A DNA stretch of 64,000 bases from contig CM038053.1 in NCBI GenBank assembly GCA_021397845.1, positions 105,812,026 through 105,876,025 of the forward strand, read 5' to 3'. Source of the stretch: Areca catechu. Its lineage: Eukaryota; Streptophyta; Magnoliopsida; Arecales; Arecaceae. The notes beneath the pieces were generated by a model. It worked only from the letters and a program-made list of their open reading frames with translations. It did not search any database and was not told where the DNA came from. A program made the position numbers and the translations under genes. This document shows, in pieces, positions 12,035-23,866 of the stretch; position 1 is the first letter of the stretch, and every line of letters begins with the position of its first letter.

Positions 12035-12719
12035 ATCTCTCCCTTTTTGATGATGACAAAATACTAAGCATGAAAAAATTCTTTACAATTACATGTATAA
12101 CTGAATTTGAAAGTGAGCATTAACATGTATCAGAGCTAATTGTATTTGCAAGTAAGTATCAGAGTTTTTTGTGAAAAAGAAACTATATAGTATCAGTGCT
12201 AGTGCTTTTATATGATTAGAGTGTTAAGACTAGCATTTTCATAAAGTATCAGAGCTATTATTGTATGCAAAGTATCAAAGCTCAATTTTGCAAAGTATCA
12301 GAAATGTATCAGAGTTAATGCTTTAAGATCTTCAAGGTATGCATGCAAGTTTTGGGAGCATAGAGCATGAACTAAAACCATTTAGATTCAACAATTTTTC
12401 TCCCCCTTTTTCTTTCATATTTATTCTCTCCTTTACTTTCTTTCTTTTTCATGCTATTCGAAACATTCTCCCCTTTTTGTCAGCAATCAAAAAGGTGTTC
12501 AATTGATTTTTCAAAGCTCAATTTTTATAATAGAAAGAGAAATTTGATAATATTTGTTTGAGATAATTTCACTTTCTCTTCTCAACTTTGATATTCTAAT
12601 TAAAATTCATTCTGAGAGTATTGCACAAGCTCAATTCATACATAGAAGATATGCCAAAAAAGTATTCATTGCATTCATAAAATTATCATTACAAGTTACA
12701 AAAGATTAAGATCAAAAGA
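12035..12719 (-). other. Sire-A 3' untranslated region with polypurine tracts and a TATCAGAGCT array
   Basis: No gene. On the minus strand it holds three purine tracts of the form AAAAAGGG(G)GAGA: directly before the LTR (12035-12048), at about 12403-12417, and at about 12465-12479. On the plus strand seven variants of TATCAGAGCT start at 12128, 12157, 12191, 12247, 12273, 12296 and 12307. Multiple polypurine tracts are a known Sirevirus hallmark. Confidence 0.7.
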
Positions 12720-14691
12720 TTATTCATCATCACTAGATATATCTACCTTAGTATTAGTGGATGGCCCAAAAGATGGTACAAAAGATGGTCCAAAAGATGG
12801 CGTAGATGTTATTGGGTCCACAAATTGTGGCTCAGAATCTTGGGGCCTAAGATGAGGAGCTGGCTACCTAGGATGTGGAGTAGAGGTACATCCAGGTTGA
12901 GGTGCAGGTTGAGGTGTTGGTATAAGCCTAGGTCTAGGAGATGCAAAAGCTACAATGACAGCGGTTTTGAGCTGATCAAGTTGAAATTGAACTATATCCA
13001 TCTCTTCATGAAGCTTCTTTACCTCAGTATTCAATGCAATTAATTCAGTAGCTTGGGCATTTGCAAATGCTTCAGCAGAACCTCTAAGTTTGCCAAACTC
13101 AGATCTAAGGATCCCGATACCCTTGGTGTAGTCCTCCTCCATTCTTTTGCCTTATTCCATGACACCCATTTTGAAATTTACTTCTTTCAACTCAGCCCCA
13201 AATTCTTCAATACTTTTATCCATAGAATTATTAATAACTTCAGTAGCTGACCTGATAGAGTTTGATAAGGGCTGTGAGTCAAGCTGAGAGGTAGGTCTAG
13301 ATGACTCAAGTGAGTCAACCTTGGTGCGAAGCTCTCTGACCTTAGTGTTCAATAGATCTAATCTAGTGTCCACTAACTAGTGAAGCTCGCCAAACATACT
13401 AGTCAAAGAACAAGTCAATGTATCTGTTAGTGACTTCATCTGCTATGCAATAAACTCCTGTGTCACTGAAATTTCAGTAGAATGTGCTAATGGACCTGGA
13501 GCAATATGTGCTGGTGGAGAAGTAGGTAAGGAAGTCTCATAATCAGTATGAACTATCTCCATAGCCTCAGTGAAACCATTAGGCTCAGTCTCTATAGTAG
13601 CATGCTCAGGTATAGTAGTCTCAACAGCTGGCTCAGAAGTGGTGCCAAACTCAGTAGAAGCAGTAATGGGAACATCAAAAACATGATGTGAAAGCTCCAA
13701 TGTAGAGGGTGCAGCAGTATCAGAAGTGATCTCTCTAAGTATCTTTGCACTCTATCATCATCATCATCCTCTGTGCTAGAAGCTCCTATGGCTCTTGCAT
13801 CAGACCCTTTCTTCTTCCATACTCTCTTACTATAGTCATATCCCATTGGAAGTAGAGATTTAGAAGAATAAGTATTAGTGTGGTGAAGAAGCTTTCCATC
13901 TTTCCTTTCAAGATTGACTCTAGAGGCCTGAAATAACAATGTTAACACCATTCCATAGGGTAAGCATGCCTTCACTTTTCTCATAGCCTCTTTCATCATC
14001 ATAATCATAACATATAGTAAATTCAATGCCTCCCCCTCAATGATATGTTCCATGAAGCATAAGTCTTTCTCGCTGACCCAATCAAATCTTCTTATCCTTT
14101 GAAGAAAGATCCAACTAATAAAATAATGGAGCAGTCTCATTTCCAGTGATAGTGTATTTGCCATGACTATTCCAATTCCACTGACATCTGTCCTCCCAAG
14201 AATAGTTCTTAAGGTCTTTTCTCTATCTTTCAACACCAAATGTTTAGAACCCTCTGCCAGCATTTCCAAGATAGTGCTTAGACTTTCTTCAGTCACAGTT
14301 ACCCTTTTTTCCTTGACTATTGATTCAATGTGTTGTGCCTCAAGTCTTAGATTCTCATAAAATGTTCTAACTAGGGCAGCATAAGTAAACACATTCAATG
14401 AACAAAAGTGACTCCATCCAAGTTCTTCAATAGAATCACTAATTTTCAGCCCTAAATCCTTGAGAAAATAGAAAATAATCCTTCGACCACTTGTAACCGG
14501 GCAATTAGACATGAAAATTACTTGCCTCGGAGAAGGAGCAGCGACCAATTCCCTTTCTTCTCTGATTTCTTGCATTCTTCTCTCTCCACTGTCCGAGTCG
14601 GCTCCTCTTGTCGACACTTAGTCCTTCTTTCAGTCTCAATTGATGGAGCAGTCCTTTTTGATCTTTTTCTAATAGCCATTTCTGGTGCCAT
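12720..14691 (-). pseudogene. Sire-A extra gene after pol (plant transposon protein domain plus coiled coil), broken
   Basis: Probable original start at 14691 (MAPEMAIRK) and stop at 12720-12722, giving a protein of about 640 residues if intact. A frameshift lies near 14600, and further shifts near 13720, 13440 and 13145. The long open part (14617-13592) contains a block around FCSLNVFTYAALVRTFYENL and LLHYFISWIFL, resembling the 'putative plant transposon protein' domain (PF20167-like). After an acidic Asp run come Pro/Thr-rich sequence and heptad-like coiled-coil segments (for example TRLDLLNTKVRELRTKVDSL). The position matches the env-like gene of Sireviruses. Paralogue: Sire-B 36763-38612. 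Confidence 0.65.
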
Positions 14692-15105
14692 TGCAAGAAT
14701 TAGGAGAAATTGGAAGATTGAAGCTCAAGGGAGATGATTTTTGAGGTTTTGAGTGGAGTTCTAAGGTTTAGAGTGAGAGCAAAAGATAGAAAAATTTGGA
14801 AAAGGCTCCACGACTCTATTAAAAAACTGTTTGCCCGATATCCGAGTCAGCTCGACTAACCCTAAAATTGTTCGAGTTGACTCGACCAGAGAAAAAATAG
14901 AAACAATAGTAATTCGAGTCGGCTCGACCTGAGTATAATTGCCTAGTCGACTTGAAAAGAAACTTTCTACAAAAGTTAAAAATTGATCAGAAATGATAAT
15001 AAATTCAGGAAAATTATATGGAAAGGTGCTTAAAGATGTTGAATTAATGTTGGAGGTTCTCTAGATAATTTTTCCTTAATTTTGAAGAGATTAAGTTTGG
15101 AAAAT
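14692..15105 (-). other. Sire-A spacer between pol and extra gene with CGAGTCGGCTCG-like motifs
   Basis: No coding signal. Between 14840 and 14960 there are four variants of CGAGTCGGCTCG (CGAGTCAGCTCG, CGAGTTGACTCG, CGAGTCGGCTCG, TAGTCGACTTG), the same word that clusters in the LTRs. The corresponding Sire-B spacer (36278-36762) carries similar words. This could be an internal promoter region for the extra gene; inference only. Confidence 0.4.
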
Positions 15106-18100
15106 CTAAAAGGGATCACAAAGACCTAATTCTCCTCTAATCATCTCAAATCTCTCATGATTGAGTGGCTTAGTAAAAATGTCAGCAAGTTGGCTCTCAG
15201 TAGGAATGAATTCTAGTTCAATGTCACCATTCAAAATATGATCTCTAATAAAATGGTGTATAATCTCTATGTGCTTAGTCCTTGAGTGCTGAATTGGATT
15301 TTTTGTTAAATTTATAGCACTTGTGTTATCACATTTGATAGGAATTTTAGATTGTGTAATACCAAAGTCTTCTAGTTGTTCTTTAATTCATAACACTTGT
15401 GCACAACAATTTCCTGCAACAATATACTCTGTCTCAGTAGTAGATATTGCTACCTTGTTTTGTTTATTAAAGTGCCATGAGATTAATTTCAACCCTAGAA
15501 ATTGGCATATAATGCTAGTACTTTTTCTATCAATTTTACAACCAGCATAATCAGCATCCGAAAATCCAATTAAATTTAATAAAGAATGTTTTAAAAATCA
15601 TAGACCTAGATTACTTGTTCCTTTCAAATATCATATAATTTTTTAACAGCAAGCATATGTGATTTTTTAGGATTAGATTAGAATCTAGCACGTACACATA
15701 TGCTAAACAAGATATCAGGTCTACTTGCAGTTAAGTATAACAAGGATCCGATCATACCTTTATAGAGCTTTTGATCAATGTTGGATTCATCTTCATCTTT
15801 ATCCAATCTGCAGGTTGGTCTCATAGGTGTGTTCATTTATTTGCTTGACTCCATACCAAACTTTTTGATTATTTCATTGGTGTACTTGGCATGGTTAATG
15901 AAGATTCCTTCCTTTATTTGTTTCACTTGGAGTCAAAGGAAGTAGTCAAGTTCACTCATTAGGCTCATTTCAAATTCTTCCTGCATTAACTTAGCAAATT
16001 CTCTATAAAGAGTTTCATTAATTGTACCAAATATAATATCATCAACATAAATCTGTACAACTAATAAATCATCATTTTTCTTCTTGATGAAAAGAGTTTT
16101 GTCAACATTTCCTCTTGAAAAATTATTTTCAATCAAGAAGGTGCTAAGTCTATCATACCAGGCTCTAGGTGCTTATTTTAAACCATATAATGCTTTATTG
16201 AGTTTAAAAACATGATTTGAAAAAGCATGATTTTCAAAACCTGGTGCCTATTCTACAAAAACTTATTCGGATATAAAACCATTCAAGAATGTACTTTTCA
16301 CATTCATTTGAAAAAGTTTGAAATTCATGTAGCAAGCAAATGCAAGAAGTAATCTAATGGCTTATAGTCTTGCTACAGGTGCATTTGTTTCATCAAAATC
16401 TATACCTTCTTCTTGGTTATATCCCTTAGCCAGCAATCTAGCTTTGTTTCTAATTACATTTCCTTGTTCATCTAACTTGTTTCTATAGATCCATTTCGTT
16501 CATATGATGGGATGGTCTGATGGTCTTTCAACTAAAGTCCATACCTTATTTCTTTCAAACTGATTTAGTTCTTCATGCATGGCCATCATCCAATTTGGAT
16601 CAGATTCAGCTTCTTCTAAAGTATGAGGTTCTATTTGTGATACAAAGGCTAAGTAATCATGTGTATCTCTATGTGATGACCTAGTCCTAATACCTTGTGA
16701 AGGATCATCAAAATTAATTCTCTTGGATGAGAAGTTACGTACCTCCATTCTCTTGGTAGATCAGCATGATCCTTACTGTTTCTTCTCCTACTTGAGTTGG
16801 TCTTTCTTGTATGCTTATGTCTTCCATTTCTTTTTGAATTGTACCTGCATCATTGTCTATGCACTCTTCTTTCTCACAAGGTGAGGGGTTAGTTTCATCA
16901 AAAATAACATGCATAGATTCTTTTACAGTAAGAGTTCTTTTGTTAAATACTTTATATGCTTTGCTATATAATAAATAACCAAGGTAAATTGCTTCATCAG
17001 ATTTCGCATCAAATTTTTCTAGTTTATCTTTACCATTATTAAGCATAAAGCATTTACACCCAAATATGTGAAAATAATTAATGTTGGGTTTCTTTTCTTT
17101 CCAAAGCTCATAGGGGGTTTTCTTCAAAATAGGATGAATCAAAATACGATTCAAAATATAACAAGCAGTGTTCATCGCTTCTGGCCAAAAGTACCTTGGA
17201 AGATTGCCTTCACATAACATTATTCGGGCCACTCTTCCAAAGTCTTATTTTTCTTCTCTACGACACCATTTTGTTATGATGTCCTAGGAGTGAAGAAGTT
17301 GTGATCAATGCCATTTTCTATTCAATAATCATCGAAAAATTGATTTTCAAATTTGGTGCCGTGATCACTCCTAATTGAAACTATTAAAAGATTTTTTTGA
17401 TTAGAAATTTTTTTGTGAAATTTTTGAAAGACTTTAAAAGTTTCATCTTTATGAGCGATAAACAAAATCCAAGTAAATTTAGAAAAATCATCTACTATCA
17501 CAAGAACATATTTCATACCACCTAGGCTTGTGGTCCTAGTTGGTCCAAATAAGTCCATGTGAAGTAGCTCAAGGGGTTTAGTAGTTGAAATCATATTTTT
17601 GGTTTTAAAACTTTCCATAGTTTGTTTACCCATTTAGCATGCATCACAAACATGATTAAGATCTACTTTAAATTTAGGCATGTCTCTTACTAGATTCTTG
17701 GAAATTAGCTTGGCAATAGTATGCATGCTAGCATGACCTAATCATCTATGCCAAAGTAAGCAAGATTCCTTGGTCTTAGCATTCATTGCAACTAGACTGG
17801 AACTACTAGACATGGCAAGATCATTAAGGTCTATGACATAAATATTTCCAAGTCTATGTCCAATGAACTTACTGTTAGAATCAAGAGAGTTTGTTACAAT
17901 ACACATAGATGATTCAAAGACAACCTTGAAGCCTTTATCATATAATTTACTAATGCTTAACAAATTATGCTTCAATTTGTCTACTAGAAATACATTTTCA
18001 ATAAAAGTATAGAGGGTTATTTTGATCTTACCAATTTTGATTATCTTTCCCTTGCCATTATCTCCAAAAGTAACCATCCCTCCTTCTTTCATCTCTAGGA

Positions 18101-18225
18101 TGATAAATTGATGCTTGTCACCCGTCATATGCCTTGAACAGCCACTGTCGAGATACCATCTTTTCTTCAATTTTTGGGTTGCAAGACATTCTGCAAGACA
18201 TTTTGCAAGACAATCAAGAAGTTCT
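15106..18225 (-). pseudogene. Sire-A pol remnant
   Basis: Order on the minus strand: protease RWYLDSGCSRHMTG (about 18165-18120), GAG-pre-integrase ending LLWHR-stop-LGHASMH (17742-17744 is the stop), integrase with HMDLFGPT, a DHGTKFE block and partly lost Glu region (17633-16900), RT with YVDDIIFG near 16050-16025, RNase H ending LGLCDPF at 15106-15128. The frame is interrupted by roughly ten stops or shifts. The TGA in WHR-stop-LGH is shared with Sire-B. Just upstream, a short repeat CLAKCLAECLA precedes the protease. Confidence 0.85.
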
Positions 18226-19952
18226 TTTAGGTACCCAAGCTAACTTGGATCCTTGTAGGTTAGCGAAGGTGGTTCTTTTAGAAATCCAAATTCTTTTAAT
18301 TATTCTTAGAATATGCATTTTTCTTTAATGAATTAAATTCAAAGAATTTATGTCCAACTCCATGACATGCATAACATATAATTCTAGAATTCTGAAAAGA
18401 TGTATGAATTGAAGTTCTAGATGTTGATACAGATGCATATATAATAGATTTTCTATTTGTAACCTTAGGTACATACATTGAAGGTTTAGCAATGAATGCA
18501 AAAGGATTAGATACAAAAGCTTCTTGAGATATTGATTTTGAAATATAAGCTTTTAAAGGTATGAATTTAGTAGCTAAAATTCTATTTGAAATTGAAGAAT
18601 TGAAACCAATTCTTGCTTGGTTTCTAGAAATTCTTTGGTCTTTTAAAATTAACTCAAGCTTATTTGATGATAATGTTAGTTTTCAACCAATGGCTTGAGT
18701 TTTTCAACCTCTTTTTTCAAGTCATTATTTTTAATAGTTAAAGCTTTGTTCATGTTAAGACATGCATTGTTTTTAGTTTCCAAAGCTTTGTATTTTTTAG
18801 AAAAGACATGTAAATTCTTTTATAATAGATTATTCTTTTATGAAATCCCTTCTTTCTTCTTTTGTAAAGAATTATTAATATTCTTTAAAGTTCTTATCTT
18901 TACTCTAACCTTTTGAATTCAGATAGTAGATCATGAAAAGCATAATTTAATTCATCAAAAGTAAATTCTAATTAAGGTTCGAGGGATGTTACCTCGATTT
19001 CAAGACCCATTAGACATAAGTTAGCAGTTTTTGTGGTATCTCTTCTTCGGATGAAGTCGACTCCTCGCTATTGCTCCATGTAGCAACCATAGCTTTCTTT
19101 TTCTTTTTCTTGAAAGATTTCTTTAACAAAGGACAGTCGGGACGAATGTGCCCTGGTTTCTTACATTCATAGCATGTGGGCACTTGTTCTTTTTCTTTTT
19201 CTCTATCCTTGTCCTTGTCCTTGTCCTTGGAGTGCTCACCTTGTTTATGGAATTTTCTATAGTATATTCCTTTTTTCTTTAATATAAACCTTCTAACTCT
19301 CTTCACGACCATAGCAATATCTTCGTCTTCTAGATCATCTTCGGAAGAGGTGCAGTCATCTTTCGATTCCTCATCTTTCTTAGAATCAAATGCAGGTTTG
19401 AAGGCTATTGTTTTCTTCTTTTTCTGATCATCATCAGTTCTATACTGCATGGCAAGTTCATGCATGATGAGTGAACCCATTAATTCATCTAAAGGTAAGG
19501 GTTTAGATCTTTTGCTTCTTGGATGGCAGTCACTTTGGGGTACCACTTGTCCAGAAGTGATTTGAGGATCTTCTGTACTAAGTCAGCATTTGAATAAACC
19601 CTACCAAGACTTTTCAAATCATTAATAATATCTGTAAAGTGAGTAAACATGGCCGAGATAGTTTCAGTTGGTTTTATTTTGAAAAGTTCATAACTATGTA
19701 CAAGAAGATTAATTTTTGAAGTCTTCACTTGGAAAGTTCCTTCGTTGGTCACTTCGAGTTTGTCCCAAATTTTCTTTGTAGAAGAGCAAGTGAAAATTTG
19801 ATTGAACTCGTTAGCATCCAAAACACAGTATAATAAATTCATTGCTTTGGCATTTAATTCCCCCATCTTCATGTTGTGTTCATCCCAGTCCTCTTCGGGC
19901 TTTGGGACATCCATGCCATTAATTTTGATCATGGGAATATGTGACACTTTTA
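18214..19952 (-). pseudogene. Sire-A gag, 3' portion
   Basis: Continues gag after the Chr-D insertion. It shows PKPEEDWDEHNMKMGELNAK (about 19900), the CCHC knuckle CYECKKPGHIRPDC (about 19175-19130), a Lys/Glu-rich region, and a second knuckle region CYACHGVGHKFFEF (18387-18340) whose last Cys is now Phe. The frame ends at TGA 18214-18216 while protease continues in another frame, the same arrangement as in Sire-B. The 5' part of gag is at 26201-26350. Confidence 0.8.
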
Positions 19953-21406
19953 TGATGGGGGACTAATATGCATGCAATTTTTTTTGTATGTTTTACATGT
20001 TGAGTTAGGTGATTAATTCCCAAATTTCAGATCAAAATTATTTGTAGGGAATTTTGTATGAATTTTTGAAGATCAGCATGCAGATTAGGACCTAGAAAAG
20101 TAGCAAAGAAGGACCGCCGGGGCTGAGAAGCCTCGGTTAGGGCAAGTTCTCCTACAATAAAACTACTGGAGGTAGAGGGGTGTACCTGACAATGCCTGTA
20201 AAGATCGCAGCGAAGGGGTTTCTCGTTCCTCGATGGATGCGGCCTGAAAAATCGAGCCAAAGACCCGCGGATACCCGGCTTTCTGCTCGGTGATCCGATT
20301 GAGGCTTGGCTGGAGTCGTTGGATTCGTAGGAACTCAGGGACCTACAAACGACCTGTCAGGGGTTAGAAAACTCACAAAGGAACAAGAAAGCAAAGGGAA
20401 AACAGCAAGGGAAGGCTTCTTTTGGAGTGGGCGTCCAGGGATCTGAGATGCTTGTTGGCAGCAGGAAGATGATTGCAGCACTGGGAAGAAAAACTCTCGC
20501 AAACCCCTTTATGCACACAGCAGGGTATCACACAACTCAATAGAAGAACTCAAGGTTTTCATTCATCAAAAATTCTCCTCATACAAGAGGCTAGGGTCCC
20601 TTAAATAGACCCTTAACCTTGGGCTCCAAGTAAGGGTACATAAGTCTTTACATAAGAATCCTTTTCCCTCTCAAACCCTAGCTAGAAAATAAGGAAATAT
20701 TAGGTAGAAAAATCCCTAAAAATTTTCTTGACTTGGTCAAGACTCCAAGGACGCCTAGGGGGGCGTGTTGGGCTTCTAGGAGCAGCAAAAGGCTGGCCCA
20801 AAGGGGCTCGGGTGCATGGGTTTGGGCCTCTGGAAGCTGGGGTGGCCTGGTAGCCAGGTAGCAGGAATATTCCCTGGTATCTTGCTTCTTAGGGGCTTGG
20901 GCTTGGCACCTGGGCTTGATTTCTTTGGGCTAGGATTCAGATGGACCTTTGGAATCATGGATGCCCTTATCTATGTGTATACTTTGGCATCTGGAAGGGA
21001 ATCTGGGCATCTGGAGGGCATCTGCAAGAAATCAGGGTTTTCTGAATTTTCCTCCTGGGATCTTCAAATCTTCAAGCTAGGTTGGACTTGGGCTATACTT
21101 CCATGTCTTCAATCTAGTTGGACTTGGTCTTCACTTGTATGATATAGTCTTGAGTCTTCAGTATGCTTGGACAGGACTCAAAAAAATAAAATTAGCTCAA
21201 CATGAGCTGACGAGCATTGGACTGAACTAGCTCAACATGAGCTGACAAGTACAGAACTGAAATAACAACTCAAAATACTCAAATAACAACTAAAATAGAC
21301 TCAGATGAGCTAAGCCCTTATTACAGATGGACTCATAAATTATTAATCAATTCACAGAGGATTGAAAAGCCTCTATCTTATTCTGGTGCCTCCGGTGTCC
21401 CCACCA
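19953..21406 (-). repeat. Chr-D 3' LTR (1454 bases)
   Basis: Plus-strand ends TGATGGGGGACTAA and GTGTCCCCACCA. Nearly identical to 24746-26200. A TATA-like CTATTTAAG lies on the minus strand near 20600. Open frames here (20816-21142, 20027-20260) recur in the other LTR but have no recognisable protein and span the likely promoter, so I do not call them genes. Confidence 0.93.
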
Positions 21407-21975
21407 ATTCTCCCGGGGTGGGAGGAACTCGACCCTATCGAGTGAAGGTCAGACTGGCTCACATATCTCTCGAGAAGGTCTGGGTTGAGGCGTTGCAAGT
21501 CCTCTCGAGAAATCCATGAATCGTCCGACTCTGGCTGGCCTTGCCATCGGACCAGGAAGCGTTGATAGTCATGGCCCTAGGTCCTGATGGCTTGATCATC
21601 CAGGATACGCTCGATCCGTTCTCCTCTCTCAGGCCAAATTTGTTTGTGGACACTCTAGGTTAGGGTCACTCACAATGAAAAGGAATAGGTCCAAAGGCCT
21701 CACTAGGTAGCGCTGCCGGTTCCCTATACTCAACCAGGTCTGTAATATTGAAGGTAGAACTAATGCCCAAATCCGAAGGCAAGTCTAACACCTAGGCATT
21801 TGATCCAACCTTCTCTATCACTTTAAAAGGTCCGGCTCTGCGAGCATGAAGCTTCTTTTAGGCCTAAGCCTAACCAAGATAAAATCCACTACATCAAATT
21901 TTCTGATCCATCTTCGGGAATTAGCCAGTTGTTTTAACATTAGTGCGGGTGGTGAACATGCTAGGCACATGCAGA
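21407..21975 (-). pseudogene. Chr-D integrase C-terminus and chromodomain remnant
   Basis: Minus-strand reading gives KLHARRAGPFKVIEKVGSNA and LDLPSDLGISSTFNITDLVE, the GPY/F-type end of a chromovirus integrase, then in a shifted frame a chromodomain-like segment around YQRFLVRWQGQPESDDSW and ISREDLQRLNPDLLERY. These lie between the 605-residue frame and the 3' LTR. Stops and at least one frameshift separate the pieces. Chromodomains in this group direct integration to particular chromatin. Confidence 0.8.
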
Positions 21976-22048
21976 CTCCTAACAAGATGATGCAAAGGAC
22001 TCAAACCTACACCTAACAGACTCGACTGAAGAGTTTATTAGGTCTTAA

Positions 22049-23866
22049 CTACCACTTGGGCATGGGGGCATGAGTCGTGGTTGATGGATGACATGCAGAA
22101 GAAAATTTGCTAGTAACTCCTAATAAGTGCCAGAGGGTCTGCCAAAAGTAGGTAGCAAATGGGATGGGCTCTATGGATCCTTGCAACCTAGTAACCTCAA
22201 CAAAATGTAACCTAATAGTTCTAGACACATGAGAAAACTCAGGAAAGGGTAGAAAATAGGAAATGGGTTCAGAATTACTCTGGTAGGGTGGAGAAAAAGG
22301 TTCTGGGTTAGTTGGATAAAGTAGAATCAAAGAAAGCATGTCAGGGACTAATCCTAGACTAATGAGGTTAACCTTATGGGGTTGCGATATATCTACGGGG
22401 TTTGTATAATGGAAGGATGGGTTATTAATCTCAGGAAAGAGGTCCTTAATGGGAACTATAGGAGGAGACTCATCCTGAGGGTACTGATTCAAAGAAATTA
22501 GGTCCTTAATAAATTCTTCTGGTTCTTGTATTTTAGGACTAGACTCTATAATTTGGCTCTCCTCTATGGTTTCCTCAGGTAAGGCTCTAGTAGCAGTACC
22601 TAGGTTCTCTTCCTCTATTTGTTCTTCCATTATAGCTTTAGGTTGGATATGGTCAAGGTCAACTAGCTCTGGGTTGGTTTCTACCTGGGTATCTACTGGG
22701 TCAGCTAATTCTAGGTCATCTAAAGGTGTCTCCTCTTCTCCCTCATACTCATCCACTAGGCTCACATCAGCTTCATGCACTTCCGCATTAATGTAAGCCT
22801 TGCGAATCTCAAGAATGGTTGGAGAAGGTCGGCTAGCAGGAAATTGGTTAGGTTCTGGTCTCTGATTATGGGTACTACTCCTAGTAGGTTCAGGTTGTAT
22901 AAGGGGTAGTGGCTCACTACTGGGTTCGTATTTAGGGATACTAATCCTATGGGGTTCAAGTTGACTAGGGGAAGCATGACTAGTACTAGGTTGATACTTA
23001 GGGGTTATGGGTTCTCTAGGCTCATAGGACAAGGGTGCAGATCTATGGGTCATGGGATTATAGGATCTGGGGTCATAGGATTTTGGGTCAGCTCTATGAT
23101 CAGGTTCTAAGGATGGATCATGGTATGGGGTCCTCCTAAGGTTGGGCTCCCTATATGGGTCAGGATATTGGGTCCTCCTAGGGTTGGACTCCCTATATGG
23201 GTCAAAATACTGGGTTCTCCTAGGGTTGGACTCCCTATATGGGTCAGAATATTGGGTTCTCCTAGGGTTGGACTCCCTATATGGGTCAGAATATTGGGTG
23301 TTGGGTCTACTAGGCTTATAGGGTGTGGGTGCATAGGATTTATGATTATGGGATCTAGAGTCATAGGATCTAGGTTCATAGGTTCTAGATTCATAGGTTC
23401 TAGGTTCATAGGATTTGGAGTCATAAGATCTATAGGTTGTGGGTATACTAGGCTTAGAGGATGTGGGTAAATAGGATCTATCTTCCTGGTCTACAAAATC
23501 CTGATTGGGTCTTCTAGGACTAACCTTAGGGATTGGGTCAGGATGATGGGCTCTCCTAGGTTCAGCCTCAAGGTATGGATCAGGGTTTGGGGTCCTCCTA
23601 GGTTGAGGGGAATCAGGATCTGACTCAGATTGTGACCCATGATTTTTTTCTGGGGTCCCTACCCGGACTTTTAACTGATCAAACCTATTGGCAAGATGGT
23701 CAATTCTATCATTAGTTTGAATACGAGACTGAGTTAACTGGGTCATCTGGGTAGCCATCTGGGCCATTTGATCAGCTAGGGCTTTTATTTGAGCTTGTAA
23801 ATTTTTCATGGGTTCAGACATTTGTGAAGGAGGTGGGTGATATGAAACTCCTGATCTAGTGCTCAT
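22049..23866 (-). CDS. Chr-D 605-residue open frame, Gag-like N-terminus fused to integrase remnant
   Basis: Starts MSTRSGVSYHPPPSQMSEPM. Residues about 15-80 look like a coiled coil (QAQIKALADQMAQMATQMTQ). Residues about 80-330 are rich in Pro, Arg, Tyr and Ser with two repeat types: SYEPRTYE-like octamers and a 17-residue unit around PYRESNPRRTQYSD. Then comes an acidic region, then a final segment of about 55 residues (FATYFWQTLWHLLGVTSKF) that resembles the integrase core end. No capsid domain, zinc knuckle, protease or RT is visible. It seems to result from an in-frame internal deletion. Openness over 1.8 kb is unusual here and may reflect youth; I cannot show selection. Confidence 0.6.
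   Translation of the reverse strand: MSTRSGVSYHPPPSQMSEPMKNLQAQIKALADQMAQMATQMTQLTQSRIQTNDRIDHLANRFDQLKVRVGTPEKNHGSQSESDPDSPQPRRTPNPDPYLEAEPRRAHHPDPIPKVSPRRPNQDFVDQEDRSYLPTSSKPSIPTTYRSYDSKSYEPRTYESRTYEPRSYDSRSHNHKSYAPTPYKPSRPNTQYSDPYRESNPRRTQYSDPYRESNPRRTQYFDPYRESNPRRTQYPDPYREPNLRRTPYHDPSLEPDHRADPKSYDPRSYNPMTHRSAPLSYEPREPITPKYQPSTSHASPSQLEPHRISIPKYEPSSEPLPLIQPEPTRSSTHNQRPEPNQFPASRPSPTILEIRKAYINAEVHEADVSLVDEYEGEEETPLDDLELADPVDTQVETNPELVDLDHIQPKAIMEEQIEEENLGTATRALPEETIEESQIIESSPKIQEPEEFIKDLISLNQYPQDESPPIVPIKDLFPEINNPSFHYTNPVDISQPHKVNLISLGLVPDMLSLILLYPTNPEPFSPPYQSNSEPISYFLPFPEFSHVSRTIRLHFVEVTRLQGSIEPIPFATYFWQTLWHLLGVTSKFSSACHPSTTTHAPMPKW
23131..23300 (-). repeat. 51-base tandem repeat inside the Chr-D frame
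   Basis: Four copies of a 51-base unit marked by CTCCCTATATGGGTCA on the plus strand, encoding 17 residues (YRESNPRRTQYSDP type). A further run of shorter, 8-residue-like repeats follows at about 23320-23450. Because the unit is a multiple of three, copy number can change without breaking the frame. Confidence 0.85.

Noticed and set aside
20816..21142. 108-residue frame present in both Chr-D LTRs (also 25610-25936)
   Set aside because: Duplication is explained by the LTRs; no recognisable domain, and no start context that stands out.
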